Shown in pieces: positions 1 to 8,351 of a stretch of DNA of 64,000 bases. The notes beneath the pieces were generated by a model. It was not told the DNA's origin. It saw nothing but the letters and a program-made list of their open reading frames with translations, and did not search any database. Positions within the stretch are counted from its first letter, which is position 1; each line of letters opens with the position of its first letter. Made by a program: the position numbers and the translations under genes. The stretch is from Butyrivibrio sp. YAB3001 (GTDB lineage Bacteria > Bacillota > Clostridia > Lachnospirales > Lachnospiraceae), in the NCBI RefSeq assembly GCF_900112195.1, contig NZ_FOKR01000006.1, positions 124,001 to 188,000 on the forward strand, written 5' to 3'.

Positions 1-989
1 TGATTCATAAGTCTTAAGCTGTTTAATCCCTTTTTCAGCTTAACTTGAAGTTCACAACTCCAGATAAAACTCTTTTCTTCGTCAGTTTCTTTTACAAAAT
101 CATCGTAGAAAACCTCTTCATCAACAGCAACCTGAAGCCAGCTTCCCACATTCTCTCTCTTGCCTGTCGCATATTCCACCTGAAGTGAAACTTCTTTATC
201 TGAATCGCTTTCAATCTCAAAAACAATCTCGCTGCTTCTAAGAGTTCTTGGTGTAGCATCAGGACCTGTCCCATCAAAGGTTCCTATTCCTGATACGTAG
301 TCTTCCTCAACAAAAGCTCTGCTTCCGGCCAGCTTTACATTCTTTACGTAAAAAGAACTTTCCCCTGTTTCAGCTTTATCATATGCTATTCCACAGGATA
401 GTTTCTCACCATCCTCCGGATTCTTTATTATCTTATACTCTTTGCCGTCAATCTTGACTGCTCTGATATTTGGAGCAAATGTATATCTTGCATTCTCAGG
501 ATTTGAAAAAGTTGCATTATCCCACAGATAATAACAGTTATCCACTTTAAGAAAATCTACGCCCCATCCAAGATAACTTGCCGCATCCTCAGCCTCATGT
601 CCGCACGTTCCAACCTCTGCACCTGCGCAAAGATTTGTGCCAATATCATTGTACATTCCAAATTTCAGATTCTTTTCATGGATATAATCTCCAAGCGCCT
701 TAAATCCACTGGGAAACTTAACCTCATCATTAGACAGTTTCCCAGTGGCTCTGCTGTCCTTATAGCATCCATCATCAAGAACTATATATTTGTATCCAAG
801 CTTATCAAGTCCCAGCTCAACAAACTTATCTGCCATTACTTTAGTCAACGCCTCTGTATTTCCACTTCCAAAAGCATTCCAGCTGTTCCATCCCATTGCC
901 GGCAAATGATTCTTCTTTTTCCCATAAAGAACTTCCCCATTATCAAAAGAATCAAATCTTCCTTCACTGCTCAACTTATCTGGTGTCAT
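1..989 (-). CDS. GH27 alpha-galactosidase, C-terminal part beyond window
   Basis: Hydrolyses terminal alpha-galactosides from galactomannan or galacto-oligosaccharides. There is no signal peptide, so it is probably cytoplasmic. The reading frame is open from an ATG at 989, preceded by GGGAGG and AGAGGA, to the left edge: 329 residues and no stop. It shows the GH27 hallmarks GWNSWN at residues 33-38, LDDG at 71-74 and KVDN at 148-151, with Asp150 the expected nucleophile. Directly after this motif the barrel sequence is interrupted. From about residue 160 to the edge it reads as a beta-sandwich, carbohydrate-binding-like insertion, so the rest of the barrel should lie outside the window. The family assignment is firm; the fold of the insertion is inference. 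Confidence 0.88.
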   Translation of the reverse strand, partial: MTPDKLSSEGRFDSFDNGEVLYGKKKNHLPAMGWNSWNAFGSGNTEALTKVMADKFVELGLDKLGYKYIVLDDGCYKDSRATGKLSNDEVKFPSGFKALGDYIHEKNLKFGMYNDIGTNLCAGAEVGTCGHEAEDAASYLGWGVDFLKVDNCYYLWDNATFSNPENARYTFAPNIRAVKIDGKEYKIIKNPEDGEKLSCGIAYDKAETGESSFYVKNVKLAGSRAFVEEDYVSGIGTFDGTGPDATPRTLRSSEIVFEIESDSDKEVSLQVEYATGKRENVGSWLQVAVDEEVFYDDFVKETDEEKSFIWSCELQVKLKKGLNSLRLMN

Positions 990-1396
990 TATCCTCTGCC
1001 TCCCATTATTTATTACACTTGTGTATTATCCTTGATTCATATGTAACCAACTATTTGGCAAAATACCACATTCGCAAGCAATACTATTATCAAAACGACT
1101 CTTTCACTTACTGATAACACAAATTGCTCCTATACAAGTAACTCATGCAAGCCTAAAACTCTTCATTGATAATATAATATGCAAATCCATTAATCCTACT
1201 ATAAACTGCCATTTCTTACTCAATTAGAGTTACCGCGTAGTTTCTTTACTCATGCTTAATTAACCAATCCTCACACTGCAACAAACTATTATGTAGACTT
1301 CTACATATATTCACACTCACTTCTCAACATACAGTTTTTCGCTTTGTAAGACAGCCCGGCGTCCTACAAGCAAAAAATCCCCCATTAACACAACGC
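990..1396. other. Non-coding stretch upstream of GH27 gene
   Basis: No credible gene. It must hold the promoter of the minus-strand GH27 gene, but I see no convincing -35/-10 pair. Two inverted repeats are visible: a perfect 7-bp palindrome with a CT loop at 1291-1306 (ATGTAGA / TCTACAT), a possible operator, and an imperfect hairpin around 1341-1370. The ORFs called here on the plus strand are antisense shadows. Confidence 0.5.
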
Positions 1397-1424
1397 AAAA
1401 GCGGCAGGTCTCCCTGCCGCCATA
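1397..1424 (-). terminator. Rho-independent terminator of tex
   Basis: Perfect 8-bp GC-rich stem (1401-1408 with 1413-1420) and a 4-base loop, followed on the minus strand by TTTT. It lies seven bases beyond the tex stop codon. Confidence 0.85.
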
Positions 1425-1427
1425 TCT

Positions 1428-4109
1428 TTATTCGTTTGCGTTACCCTTAAATATAACAATTCCCTTTTTCTTAAGCTTCTTAACCGGCTCAGCCTTCTTC
1501 TCTTCTGCCGGAGCTTTCTTCACGGCAGCATCACTCTTTGGTGCTTCTGCCTTCTTAGGTGTTTCAGTTTTCTTTGGCGCTGCAGGTTTCTTAGCCACAC
1601 CTGCTGCCTCTGCAACCTGCGCTACAACTGATGCTCTCTTTGGTGCAGCCTTCTTCTCTTCCTTCTCAGCCTTTGGAGTTGGACGAGTTGCTGCTTTAGC
1701 TGCTGCCTCTGCTGCAATCTTAGCAGGATCACCAAGCTTCATTGTAAGTGCTATTCTCTTTTTATCAAGTTCTACATCAAGAACCTGAACATCAACAATA
1801 TCGCCAACACTTACTGCCTCAAGCGGATGCTTGATGAACTTATCTGTGATATGAGAAATATGTACAAGTCCATCCTGATGCACACCTATATCAACAAAGC
1901 ATCCAAAGTCGATAACATTTCGAACTGTTCCCTTAAGGATCATTCCCGGCTTTAAATCCTTCATATCAAGGACATCGCTTCTAAGAATAGGCGCCGGCAT
2001 ATTCTCACGAGGATCTCTTGATGGCTTCTCAAGCTCGCTGAGAATATCTGTAAGTGTAATCTCACCAATTCCAAGTTCTTCGGAAAGTTTCTTCTTTTCA
2101 GCCTCTGTTACTTTTCTTGACAAGCTGCCTGATACAACGGACGTTTCTGCCTTTTTGTCTGCTTCAGGAGCTGTTTTCTTGGAACTGTCAGCTTTACCAT
2201 CATCAACAACTGCCAGGTTACTTCCTGCAAGCGCTGCTGCCAAAGCGGCTCCCATAGCTGTGCCTGTATTTCTGATAACAACCTGCTTCTGTTTCTTCTG
2301 TGGACGAGGCTTTTCTTCCTTTTTAGCAACAGGCTTTTCCAAAACTGCCTTAGCTGCATTCTTCTGAGCAGCACGTACATCGTCAAAAGTAATCCCCAGC
2401 TTATCCATAAGCTTAAGTGTTGCTTCATAGGATTCAGGATGAACGCTTGTTGCATCAAGAGGATTTTCTCCGTCAGCAATTCTAAGGAAACCTGCGCACT
2501 GTTCGTATGCTTTCGGTCCAAGCTTTGGAACATTCAAAAGCTCTGCTCTACTCTTAAATCTTCCGTTTTCCTCTCTATAATCCACGATATTCTTGGCAAT
2601 TGTCTTGCTGATACCTGAAATATACTGAAGAAGAGGAGCTGATGCTGTGTTAAGATCAACACCTACTTTATTAACACAGTCTTCTACAACACCCTCAAGT
2701 GTCTCGCCAAGCTTTTTCTGGTTCATGTCATGCTGATACTGGCCTACACCGATTGACTTAGGATCTATCTTAACCAGCTCAGCAAGCGGATCCTGTAATC
2801 TTCTTGCAATTGATGCAGCGCTTCTTTGTCCTACGTCAAACTGTGGGAATTCTTCTGTAGCAAGCTTACTTGCTGAATAAACTGATGCTCCCGCCTCGTT
2901 TACGATAACGTACTGCACCGGTCTCTCAAGTTCTTTTATCAGCTCAACAATTACCTGCTCAGACTCTCTTGATGCTGTACCGTTACCTACTGAAATAAGG
3001 TCAACATTGTATTTATCTATAAGTTTTTTAAGTTCAACTTTAGCTTCTTCTACTTTATTCTGTGGTGCTGTAGGGTAGATTACCTTGGTATCAAGCACCT
3101 TTCCTGTAGCATCCACAATGGCAAGCTTACATCCTGTTCTGAAAGCAGGATCCCATCCAAGTACAGTTTTTCCTGCGATAGGAGGCGCCATAAGAAGCTG
3201 TGTCAGATTCTTGCCAAATACTGTGATTGCGCCATCTTCAGCTTTTTCTGTAAGTTCATTTCTTATATCACGCTCAATCGCGGGTGCAATAAGTCTCTCA
3301 TACGCATCCTGATTGATCTCCTGAATAACAGGTGTTGTGATAGGGTTGTCATTTTTCAGCATCTTCTTATTAAGATACTGCAAAATCTGCTCCTCAGGAG
3401 CTTCAATCTTAACCACAAGGAATTTCTCAGCTTCACCTCTGTTAAGAGCAAGAATTCTATGTCCAAGAACTTTCTTTACAGGTTCCTCGTAGCCATAATA
3501 CATTTCATAAACACTCTGAGCTTTCTCATCCTTAGCCTTACTGGTAAGAATTCCCTGCTCCATTGTGGTCTCTCTTATATATGCTCTAAAGTCTGCATTG
3601 TCAGATACATCTTCAGCGATGATATCCATAGCTCCCTGAAGCGCCTGTGCTGCATCCTCAACTTCTTTTTCCGGATCAACAAAAGCTGCTGCTTCTTCCG
3701 CAAGTGGCTTTGTGGTCTCCTGCGCCAAAAGAATCTGTGCAAGTCCTTCAAGTCCCTTTTCTCTTGCAATGCTGGCTCTTGTCTTTCTCTTAGGTCTGTA
3801 TGGAAGATAAAGATCCTCGATAGCTACCATGGTCTCTGCTGCAATAATCTTAGCTCGAAGCTCATCTGTCATCTTACCCTGTTCTTCAATAGAATCCAGA
3901 ACCTGCTGTCTTCTCTCTTCAAGGCTTCTTAAATACTTAAGTCGTTCATCAAGGTTTCTTAGCTGCTCATCATTAAGTGAACCGGTAACTTCTTTTCTGT
4001 ATCGTGAAATAAATGGAATGGTATTGCCTTCATCAATAAGCTTAACTGCCGCTTCTACCTGCCACTTTTCAACACCGAGTTCTTCTTTGATCTTTAATAC
4101 TATGTCCAT
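1428..4109 (-). CDS. tex: Tex-family S1 RNA-binding transcription accessory protein, extended
   Basis: Tex is a cytoplasmic nucleic-acid-binding protein linked to transcription. The N-terminal helical Tex region is followed by a YqgF/RuvC-like domain (core GWDPAFRTG), helix-hairpin-helix segments (LLNVPKLGPKAYE) and an S1 domain at about residues 718-792 (GTVRNVIDFGCFVDIGVHQD). It has 893 residues, where family members usually have 720-780. The excess is an Ala/Lys-rich insert between the HhH region and S1, and a tail of about 100 residues rich in Lys, Ala, Pro and Glu. The ATG at 4109 is preceded by GAGGAAG. It is monocistronic with its own terminator. The domain calls are firm; the role of the charged tail (RNA or ribosome contacts) is a guess. 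Confidence 0.93.
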   Translation of the reverse strand: MDIVLKIKEELGVEKWQVEAAVKLIDEGNTIPFISRYRKEVTGSLNDEQLRNLDERLKYLRSLEERRQQVLDSIEEQGKMTDELRAKIIAAETMVAIEDLYLPYRPKRKTRASIAREKGLEGLAQILLAQETTKPLAEEAAAFVDPEKEVEDAAQALQGAMDIIAEDVSDNADFRAYIRETTMEQGILTSKAKDEKAQSVYEMYYGYEEPVKKVLGHRILALNRGEAEKFLVVKIEAPEEQILQYLNKKMLKNDNPITTPVIQEINQDAYERLIAPAIERDIRNELTEKAEDGAITVFGKNLTQLLMAPPIAGKTVLGWDPAFRTGCKLAIVDATGKVLDTKVIYPTAPQNKVEEAKVELKKLIDKYNVDLISVGNGTASRESEQVIVELIKELERPVQYVIVNEAGASVYSASKLATEEFPQFDVGQRSAASIARRLQDPLAELVKIDPKSIGVGQYQHDMNQKKLGETLEGVVEDCVNKVGVDLNTASAPLLQYISGISKTIAKNIVDYREENGRFKSRAELLNVPKLGPKAYEQCAGFLRIADGENPLDATSVHPESYEATLKLMDKLGITFDDVRAAQKNAAKAVLEKPVAKKEEKPRPQKKQKQVVIRNTGTAMGAALAAALAGSNLAVVDDGKADSSKKTAPEADKKAETSVVSGSLSRKVTEAEKKKLSEELGIGEITLTDILSELEKPSRDPRENMPAPILRSDVLDMKDLKPGMILKGTVRNVIDFGCFVDIGVHQDGLVHISHITDKFIKHPLEAVSVGDIVDVQVLDVELDKKRIALTMKLGDPAKIAAEAAAKAATRPTPKAEKEEKKAAPKRASVVAQVAEAAGVAKKPAAPKKTETPKKAEAPKSDAAVKKAPAEEKKAEPVKKLKKKGIVIFKGNANE

Positions 4110-4300
4110 ATCTTCCTCACCATAAAACTAAAATACTTAGAAATCCAATGGATAATCAAAAAGAAAATCCACCATATATCTACTGCCATTAATGAAAAAA
4201 TAATCCTAATTTTCAATTAACTTTTCATAAACAGCACACACTTATACATTATACCAAGCCTTTCACAAAGTTTTCAAGACTTTAGGAAAAGCCGTCAACA

Positions 4301-4329
4301 TTGTAAAAATGGCTCATTTATTGTAAAAT
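4301..4329 (+). promoter_or_regulatory. Promoter of the 4.4-8.1 kb operon
   Basis: TTGTAA at 4301-4306 and TAAAAT at 4324-4329 with a 17-base spacer, 38 bases before the first start codon. The same hexamer pair occurs upstream of the carbamate kinase-like gene and of clpX. Confidence 0.65.
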
Positions 4330-4366
4330 CTATAGTAAGAATCTGTATTTGTGAGGAATAGTATTG

Positions 4367-4777
4367 ATGGGTGAAAACGGGGACAATCAATATTTTTATA
4401 ATAACTACAACTACAACAAAGCTCATAACGAGCTTGACAAACACGTTCATTTAGCCACCATAGCCCTTGTACTGGCTCTTATTTCATTGCCTTTGTGTTT
4501 CTTTATGTACACAGGCATTATACTTGGTGGCGTAGCTATTGTTTTTGCAATTTTATCAAAGGGAAACGCGGATAGATTACTGCCTCAGGCGAAGAAGGCT
4601 CTGATATATGGTTCACTTGGAATAGTTCTTGGTTACGCTGTTGTTGTCACAAACATTCACGGTGTGATCACCAATCCCGAGTATCGTCAGAGATTAAATA
4701 AGATTTCAGAGCAGTACTACGGCGAAAGCTTTGATGACATGTTAAAAGAGATAGGTGCAAGTTTTGGCGAATTATAA
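4367..4777 (+). CDS. Small two-helix membrane protein
   Basis: Unrecognised 136-residue protein. A polar, Asn/Tyr-rich N-terminus of about 25 residues is followed by a long hydrophobic stretch (about residues 30-66), then a charged loop and a second membrane segment (about 76-100), and a polar C-terminus. This resembles DUF4190-type small membrane proteins, but I cannot assign it. I prefer the ATG at 4367 over the TTG at 4364 because GAGG (4353-4356) is better spaced from it. It is the first gene of a four-gene forward operon with gaps of about 35-42 bases. Confidence 0.75.
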   Translation: MGENGDNQYFYNNYNYNKAHNELDKHVHLATIALVLALISLPLCFFMYTGIILGGVAIVFAILSKGNADRLLPQAKKALIYGSLGIVLGYAVVVTNIHGVITNPEYRQRLNKISEQYYGESFDDMLKEIGASFGEL

Positions 4778-4806
4778 CTCCTTCTCTTTTACGTGTAGAA
4801 GGGAGT
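4776..4806 (+). promoter_or_regulatory. Stem-loop covering a ribosome site
   Basis: AACTCCTTCT (4776-4785) can pair with AGAAGGGAGT (4797-4806) around an 11-base loop, with one bulge. The right arm contains the GGGAG ribosome site of the gene starting at 4813. The structure may lower its translation or couple it to the preceding gene, whose stop codon lies in the left arm. Confidence 0.45.
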
Positions 4807-4812
4807 ATGCCT

Positions 4813-5325
4813 ATGAGTCTCATTGGTGCGATAGGAAGCGCATACAGCGCTTACAATACATATCCTAATTTTGATATACCCGGAGTAACCGCTCCAAGTG
4901 AAGCCAAACCTATACTTAATCCTAACGAATCCACTCAGAAAGTTCAGGGAAAGCGTTCATCACCTGCTGAGTGTGAGACCTGCAGGAACAGGAAATATCA
5001 GGATGGTTCCGATGAAATGGTTTCGTTTAAAAGTGCTCAGCACATCAGTCCTGAGTCTGCTGCTGCGCGTGTACGCGGACATGAACAGGAACATGTAAGC
5101 AATGCCTACAAGGACGCAGCCATGAACAATGGAAAGGTACTTCAGGCATCAGTTTCGATCAAAACAGCCATTTGTCCTGAATGTGGTCGTTCTTATATAT
5201 GTGGCGGTGAAACTGCTACTATGATCAAATATAGCGAAGAAGGAAAAGACAATCCATATCAGAAAGAGCGCAAAGCCCTTGATAGACAGGCAGTTTTAGG
5301 GGCCAATATGGATGAGGATTTTTAA
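4813..5325 (+). CDS. SprA-related putative zinc metallopeptidase with CxxC motifs
   Basis: A 170-residue protein with an HExxH motif, His90-Glu91-x-x-His94 (GHEQEHV), in a context (AARVRGHEQEHV) like the SprA-related family of putative metallopeptidases. Flanking Cys54-x-x-Cys57 and Cys121-x-x-Cys124, plus Cys130, could form a zinc ribbon around the motif. The N-terminus is Gly/Ala/Tyr-rich without a clear signal peptide. The ATG at 4813 is chosen over the ATG at 4807 because GGGAG (4801-4805) is too close to the latter. It is the second gene of the operon, followed after 34 bases by a DUF975 membrane protein. Peptidase activity is inferred from the motif only. Confidence 0.7.
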   Translation: MSLIGAIGSAYSAYNTYPNFDIPGVTAPSEAKPILNPNESTQKVQGKRSSPAECETCRNRKYQDGSDEMVSFKSAQHISPESAAARVRGHEQEHVSNAYKDAAMNNGKVLQASVSIKTAICPECGRSYICGGETATMIKYSEEGKDNPYQKERKALDRQAVLGANMDEDF

Positions 5326-5359
5326 GAAATATTAGTATTGTTGGGGAGTATTTTTTTAT

Positions 5360-6088
5360 ATGTCTAATTCAGTTTCAGCAGCTCAGTTAAAAGCTACAGC
5401 CAGAGAAAGGTCTCTGGATAAGTATGGCACTTTGATACTTGCAAATATCATGATCTTTGTGATTCAGGTTTTTATTTCCGGGATTACTACAGTTGCCACT
5501 TCAGGCAGTCTTATAATTCTTATCATAAATCAGCTCATCACTTTAATAGTTAATATACTTTTGGGTGTGCTTGTTTCAGGTAAAGCTTACCTCTATCTTA
5601 ATCTGGTTTATTCGCAGACTATATCTGCTTCTGATATTTTCTTTGGTTTAAAACAGCATCCGGAAAAAGCCGTGATAATTCAGTCAGTATTTGTTCTTGT
5701 TGATTTTTTAGTCAGCCTTCCGGCTTCTCTTTTACTGTTTTTCCTTCATCAGAATACATCGCTTAATCTTATCCTAGGATTGACAGTTGCTCTGATCATT
5801 GGACTTATTATTGATCTATACATAATACTCACTTATTCACAAGCGTTTTTCCTGCTACATGATTTTCCAGACCGCTCTGCCAGGAACCTTTTAGCCACCA
5901 GCAGAAATCTCATGAAAGGAAATCGCATCAGACTTCTTTGTCTGTACCTGAGTTTTATTCCCATGTACCTCTTAGGCATCGTAACGCTTTTCATTCCACT
6001 ATTGTGGATAAGCGTATACAGATACGCCACTGTAACATCTTTTTATCAGGATCTCATATCAAAAGCAGGAAATAATGCATCTAACTGA
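5360..6088 (+). CDS. DUF975-family integral membrane protein
   Basis: A 242-residue polytopic membrane protein, with about five or six hydrophobic segments. The N-terminal region (RSLDKYGTLILANIMIF) and the central YLNLV...FFGLK segment fit the DUF975 family, whose function is unknown. GGGGAG lies about 12 bases upstream of the ATG, a long spacing. It is the third gene of the operon, between the HExxH protein and a cytoplasmic GH2 enzyme. Pairing with a putative metallopeptidase and another small membrane protein hints at an envelope function, but nothing in the sequence fixes it. Confidence 0.75.
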   Translation: MSNSVSAAQLKATARERSLDKYGTLILANIMIFVIQVFISGITTVATSGSLIILIINQLITLIVNILLGVLVSGKAYLYLNLVYSQTISASDIFFGLKQHPEKAVIIQSVFVLVDFLVSLPASLLLFFLHQNTSLNLILGLTVALIIGLIIDLYIILTYSQAFFLLHDFPDRSARNLLATSRNLMKGNRIRLLCLYLSFIPMYLLGIVTLFIPLLWISVYRYATVTSFYQDLISKAGNNASN

Positions 6089-6130
6089 CAATTATTTAAT
6101 AAAAAATCATTGTATTAAGGAAGGATGATT

Positions 6131-8059
6131 ATGGACTTAATTGATGCAATACGTGCAATCGATAAGCCACACGAAGATGATATTTTAAACAGACTATATA
6201 CCGTTTGGGGCGAACACCTTGATAAAAACAAGGTGTTAAAAGAGTACCCAAGACCACAATTTCAGAGAGACAGCTATTATAACTTAAACGGCGAATGGGA
6301 GTACTGCATCGTTTCATCTGAAGGAAACGATCTCATTCCCGATAAAATGGATGGGACCATTCTTGTCCCTTTTTCACCCGAATCAATTCTCTCAGGTGTT
6401 GAAAGACGACTTGAGCCCTACCAGTATCTTTGGTATAAAAAATCCCTTCCAAGTTTGACAAGACAGTCTTCTGATTCGAGATTTCTACTGCATTTCGGCG
6501 CAGTTGACCAATTTGCAGAGATTTACATAAACTCCGAGTATATTTGTTCACATAGTGGCGGGTATCTTCCATTTACTATTGATATTACAGACCACCTTGT
6601 TTATTATGCTCGCAGTTCAACTACCGCTCACAACACTCTTCATGTTAGAGTAAAAGACACTACGGATTCATCCTTCCACAGCAGAGGCAAGCAAACGCTT
6701 AAGCGCGGTGGAATGTATTATACTGCTCAAAGCGGCATATGGCAGACCGTCTGGATTGAAGAAGTTCCGGCAACTTACATCAGAGAAATCAAGATTACTC
6801 CTGAATCAGACCTCAAAACTGTTTCAATTGAAGTCTCAACCAATCAGCCTACTAAGGTTACTGTAAAAATACCGGGGCACGAAATGGTAAAATGCCCTTC
6901 GTCATTTACGCCCAAAGCTGCATTTTCAGGAGATGGTCAATTTTCTTCTGACACATATCCATCCAATGAAACAAGTACCCAAAACGATCCTTGTTTCTAC
7001 CAATTTAAGTTTTCAATAGATGCGCCACATCTTTGGAGCCCGGAGAATCCATATCTTTATCCGTTACAGATAGATACAGATGATGATCATGTTCGCTCAT
7101 ATTTTGCAATGCGTTATTATTCTATTGAAAAAGATTCTTCAGGAATAAGCCGCTTTTGCTTAAATCATAAACCATATTTTCTTATGGGAGTTCTTGATCA
7201 GGGCTACTGGCCTGACGGATTATATACTGCTCCATCCGATGATGCGCTTATTTTTGATATAACTGAAATGAAAAGACTTCATTTTAATATGCTTAGAAAA
7301 CATATTAAAGTGGAAGCAGCACGTTGGTACTATCACTGCGACAGACTCGGAATGATAGTATGGCAGGATATGGTCAGCGGCGGTTCCTCTTATGCGAAAC
7401 CAGTCGTTTCATATCTCCCAACTCTTTTCCCAAATGTATTTGGCAGAATGCCTGATGGGCCTGCAACCTACAAAACCTTCTCAAGAGGCTCTGCTGAAGG
7501 CCGCAAAGAGTGGATACAGGAAATGAAGAATACCATACGTTATTTATATAATGTACCAAGTATTGCTTCCTGGGTTCTATTTAACGAAGGCTGGGGACAG
7601 TTCAATGCTGCAAGTGCCACGATTGTCGCAAGAGAACTTGATGACACAAGACCAATTGATCAGGCGAGCGGATGGTTTGATGAGGGCAGTGGAGATTATC
7701 GAAGTGTCCACAATTACTTTAGACCTCTTTCGGTTGAGATAGATAAAAATGACAGAGCCTTTGTCATTTCAGAATATGGCGGCTTTACACTTCATATGGA
7801 TGGTCACAGCAGTGTCGACAGAGTTTATGGTTATAAAAAATATGATACCCTTGACGAGCTTGGAAGAGCTTACTATAACCTAATAAACGGCTCCATTAAG
7901 CCTCTTATTTCCAAAGGACTTGCAGGTGCCGTCTATACTCAGCTTAGCGATGTAGAGGAAGAAGTCAATGGACTTATAACCTACGACAGGCGTATAACCA
8001 AGATAAATCCTGACCTCGACCCAAACATGCTGCAAAATATGCACAATGAATTGTCATAA
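6131..8059 (+). CDS. Glycoside hydrolase family 2, short cytoplasmic form
   Basis: Retaining exo-glycosidase of the beta-galactosidase/glucuronidase/mannosidase superfamily. It has 642 residues and no signal peptide, so it should act on imported oligosaccharides. It has an N-terminal jelly roll (about 40-215, with SGIWQTVW near 201), an immunoglobulin-like domain (about 216-330) and a TIM barrel. The predicted acid/base is Glu486 (FNEGWGQ) and the nucleophile Glu548 (SEYGG). The ATG at 6131 fits AGGAAGG at 6118-6124 better than the ATG at 6125, which abuts it. It is the last gene of the four-gene operon and is followed by a hairpin-rich repeat and a terminator. Sugar specificity cannot be read from the motifs. 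Confidence 0.88.
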   Translation: MDLIDAIRAIDKPHEDDILNRLYTVWGEHLDKNKVLKEYPRPQFQRDSYYNLNGEWEYCIVSSEGNDLIPDKMDGTILVPFSPESILSGVERRLEPYQYLWYKKSLPSLTRQSSDSRFLLHFGAVDQFAEIYINSEYICSHSGGYLPFTIDITDHLVYYARSSTTAHNTLHVRVKDTTDSSFHSRGKQTLKRGGMYYTAQSGIWQTVWIEEVPATYIREIKITPESDLKTVSIEVSTNQPTKVTVKIPGHEMVKCPSSFTPKAAFSGDGQFSSDTYPSNETSTQNDPCFYQFKFSIDAPHLWSPENPYLYPLQIDTDDDHVRSYFAMRYYSIEKDSSGISRFCLNHKPYFLMGVLDQGYWPDGLYTAPSDDALIFDITEMKRLHFNMLRKHIKVEAARWYYHCDRLGMIVWQDMVSGGSSYAKPVVSYLPTLFPNVFGRMPDGPATYKTFSRGSAEGRKEWIQEMKNTIRYLYNVPSIASWVLFNEGWGQFNAASATIVARELDDTRPIDQASGWFDEGSGDYRSVHNYFRPLSVEIDKNDRAFVISEYGGFTLHMDGHSSVDRVYGYKKYDTLDELGRAYYNLINGSIKPLISKGLAGAVYTQLSDVEEEVNGLITYDRRITKINPDLDPNMLQNMHNELS

Positions 8060-8083
8060 CATATAGCTATAATTAATCAAATC

Positions 8084-8280
8084 TGCGCATCAGTCACATC
8101 CATAGCGGAGAGTTTTCTATTTCATAGGATACCGAATTTCCTCAGAAATACGGTATCCGTACTGGACTAGGCTTCACCTTTAGGTGAAGGCGTATCTGCC
8201 AAAGGCAGATTTCCGAACGATTTTTCCTTGTTATCGTTCGGAAAGTCATAGGAATGCGAATCAATTTACAATGAAATAAA
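8084..8280. repeat. Dispersed hairpin-cluster repeat, copy 1 with 116-bp insert
   Basis: The ends match a second copy at 16186-16257. The left part (8084-8129) and right part (8252-8280) read almost as the continuous second copy, sharing GCGCATCAGTC, CATCCATAGCGGAG, TCATAGGA and ATGAAATAAAA. Between them sits a 116-bp insert (8130-8245) bounded by the 8-bp direct repeat TCATAGGA (8122-8129 and 8246-8253). The insert region folds as four consecutive hairpins: 8127-8134 with 8151-8158, 8172-8178 with 8183-8189, 8194-8200 with 8204-8210, and a perfect 12-bp stem 8210-8221 with 8233-8244. No coding potential. Confidence 0.75.
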
Positions 8281-8284
8281 ATAT

Positions 8285-8343
8285 ACTCCGGCTAGTATAC
8301 ATCACTATTTTTCATTTAAATAGTGATATTTACTTGCCGGAGT
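8285..8343. terminator. Bidirectional terminator-like double stem between convergent genes
   Basis: Outer 8-bp stem ACTCCGGC (8285-8292) with GCCGGAGT (8336-8343) enclosing a 10-bp stem ATCACTATTT (8301-8310) with AAATAGTGAT (8318-8327). It separates the GH2 gene from the convergent MATE gene. Confidence 0.7.
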
Positions 8344-8351
8344 ATTATCAA

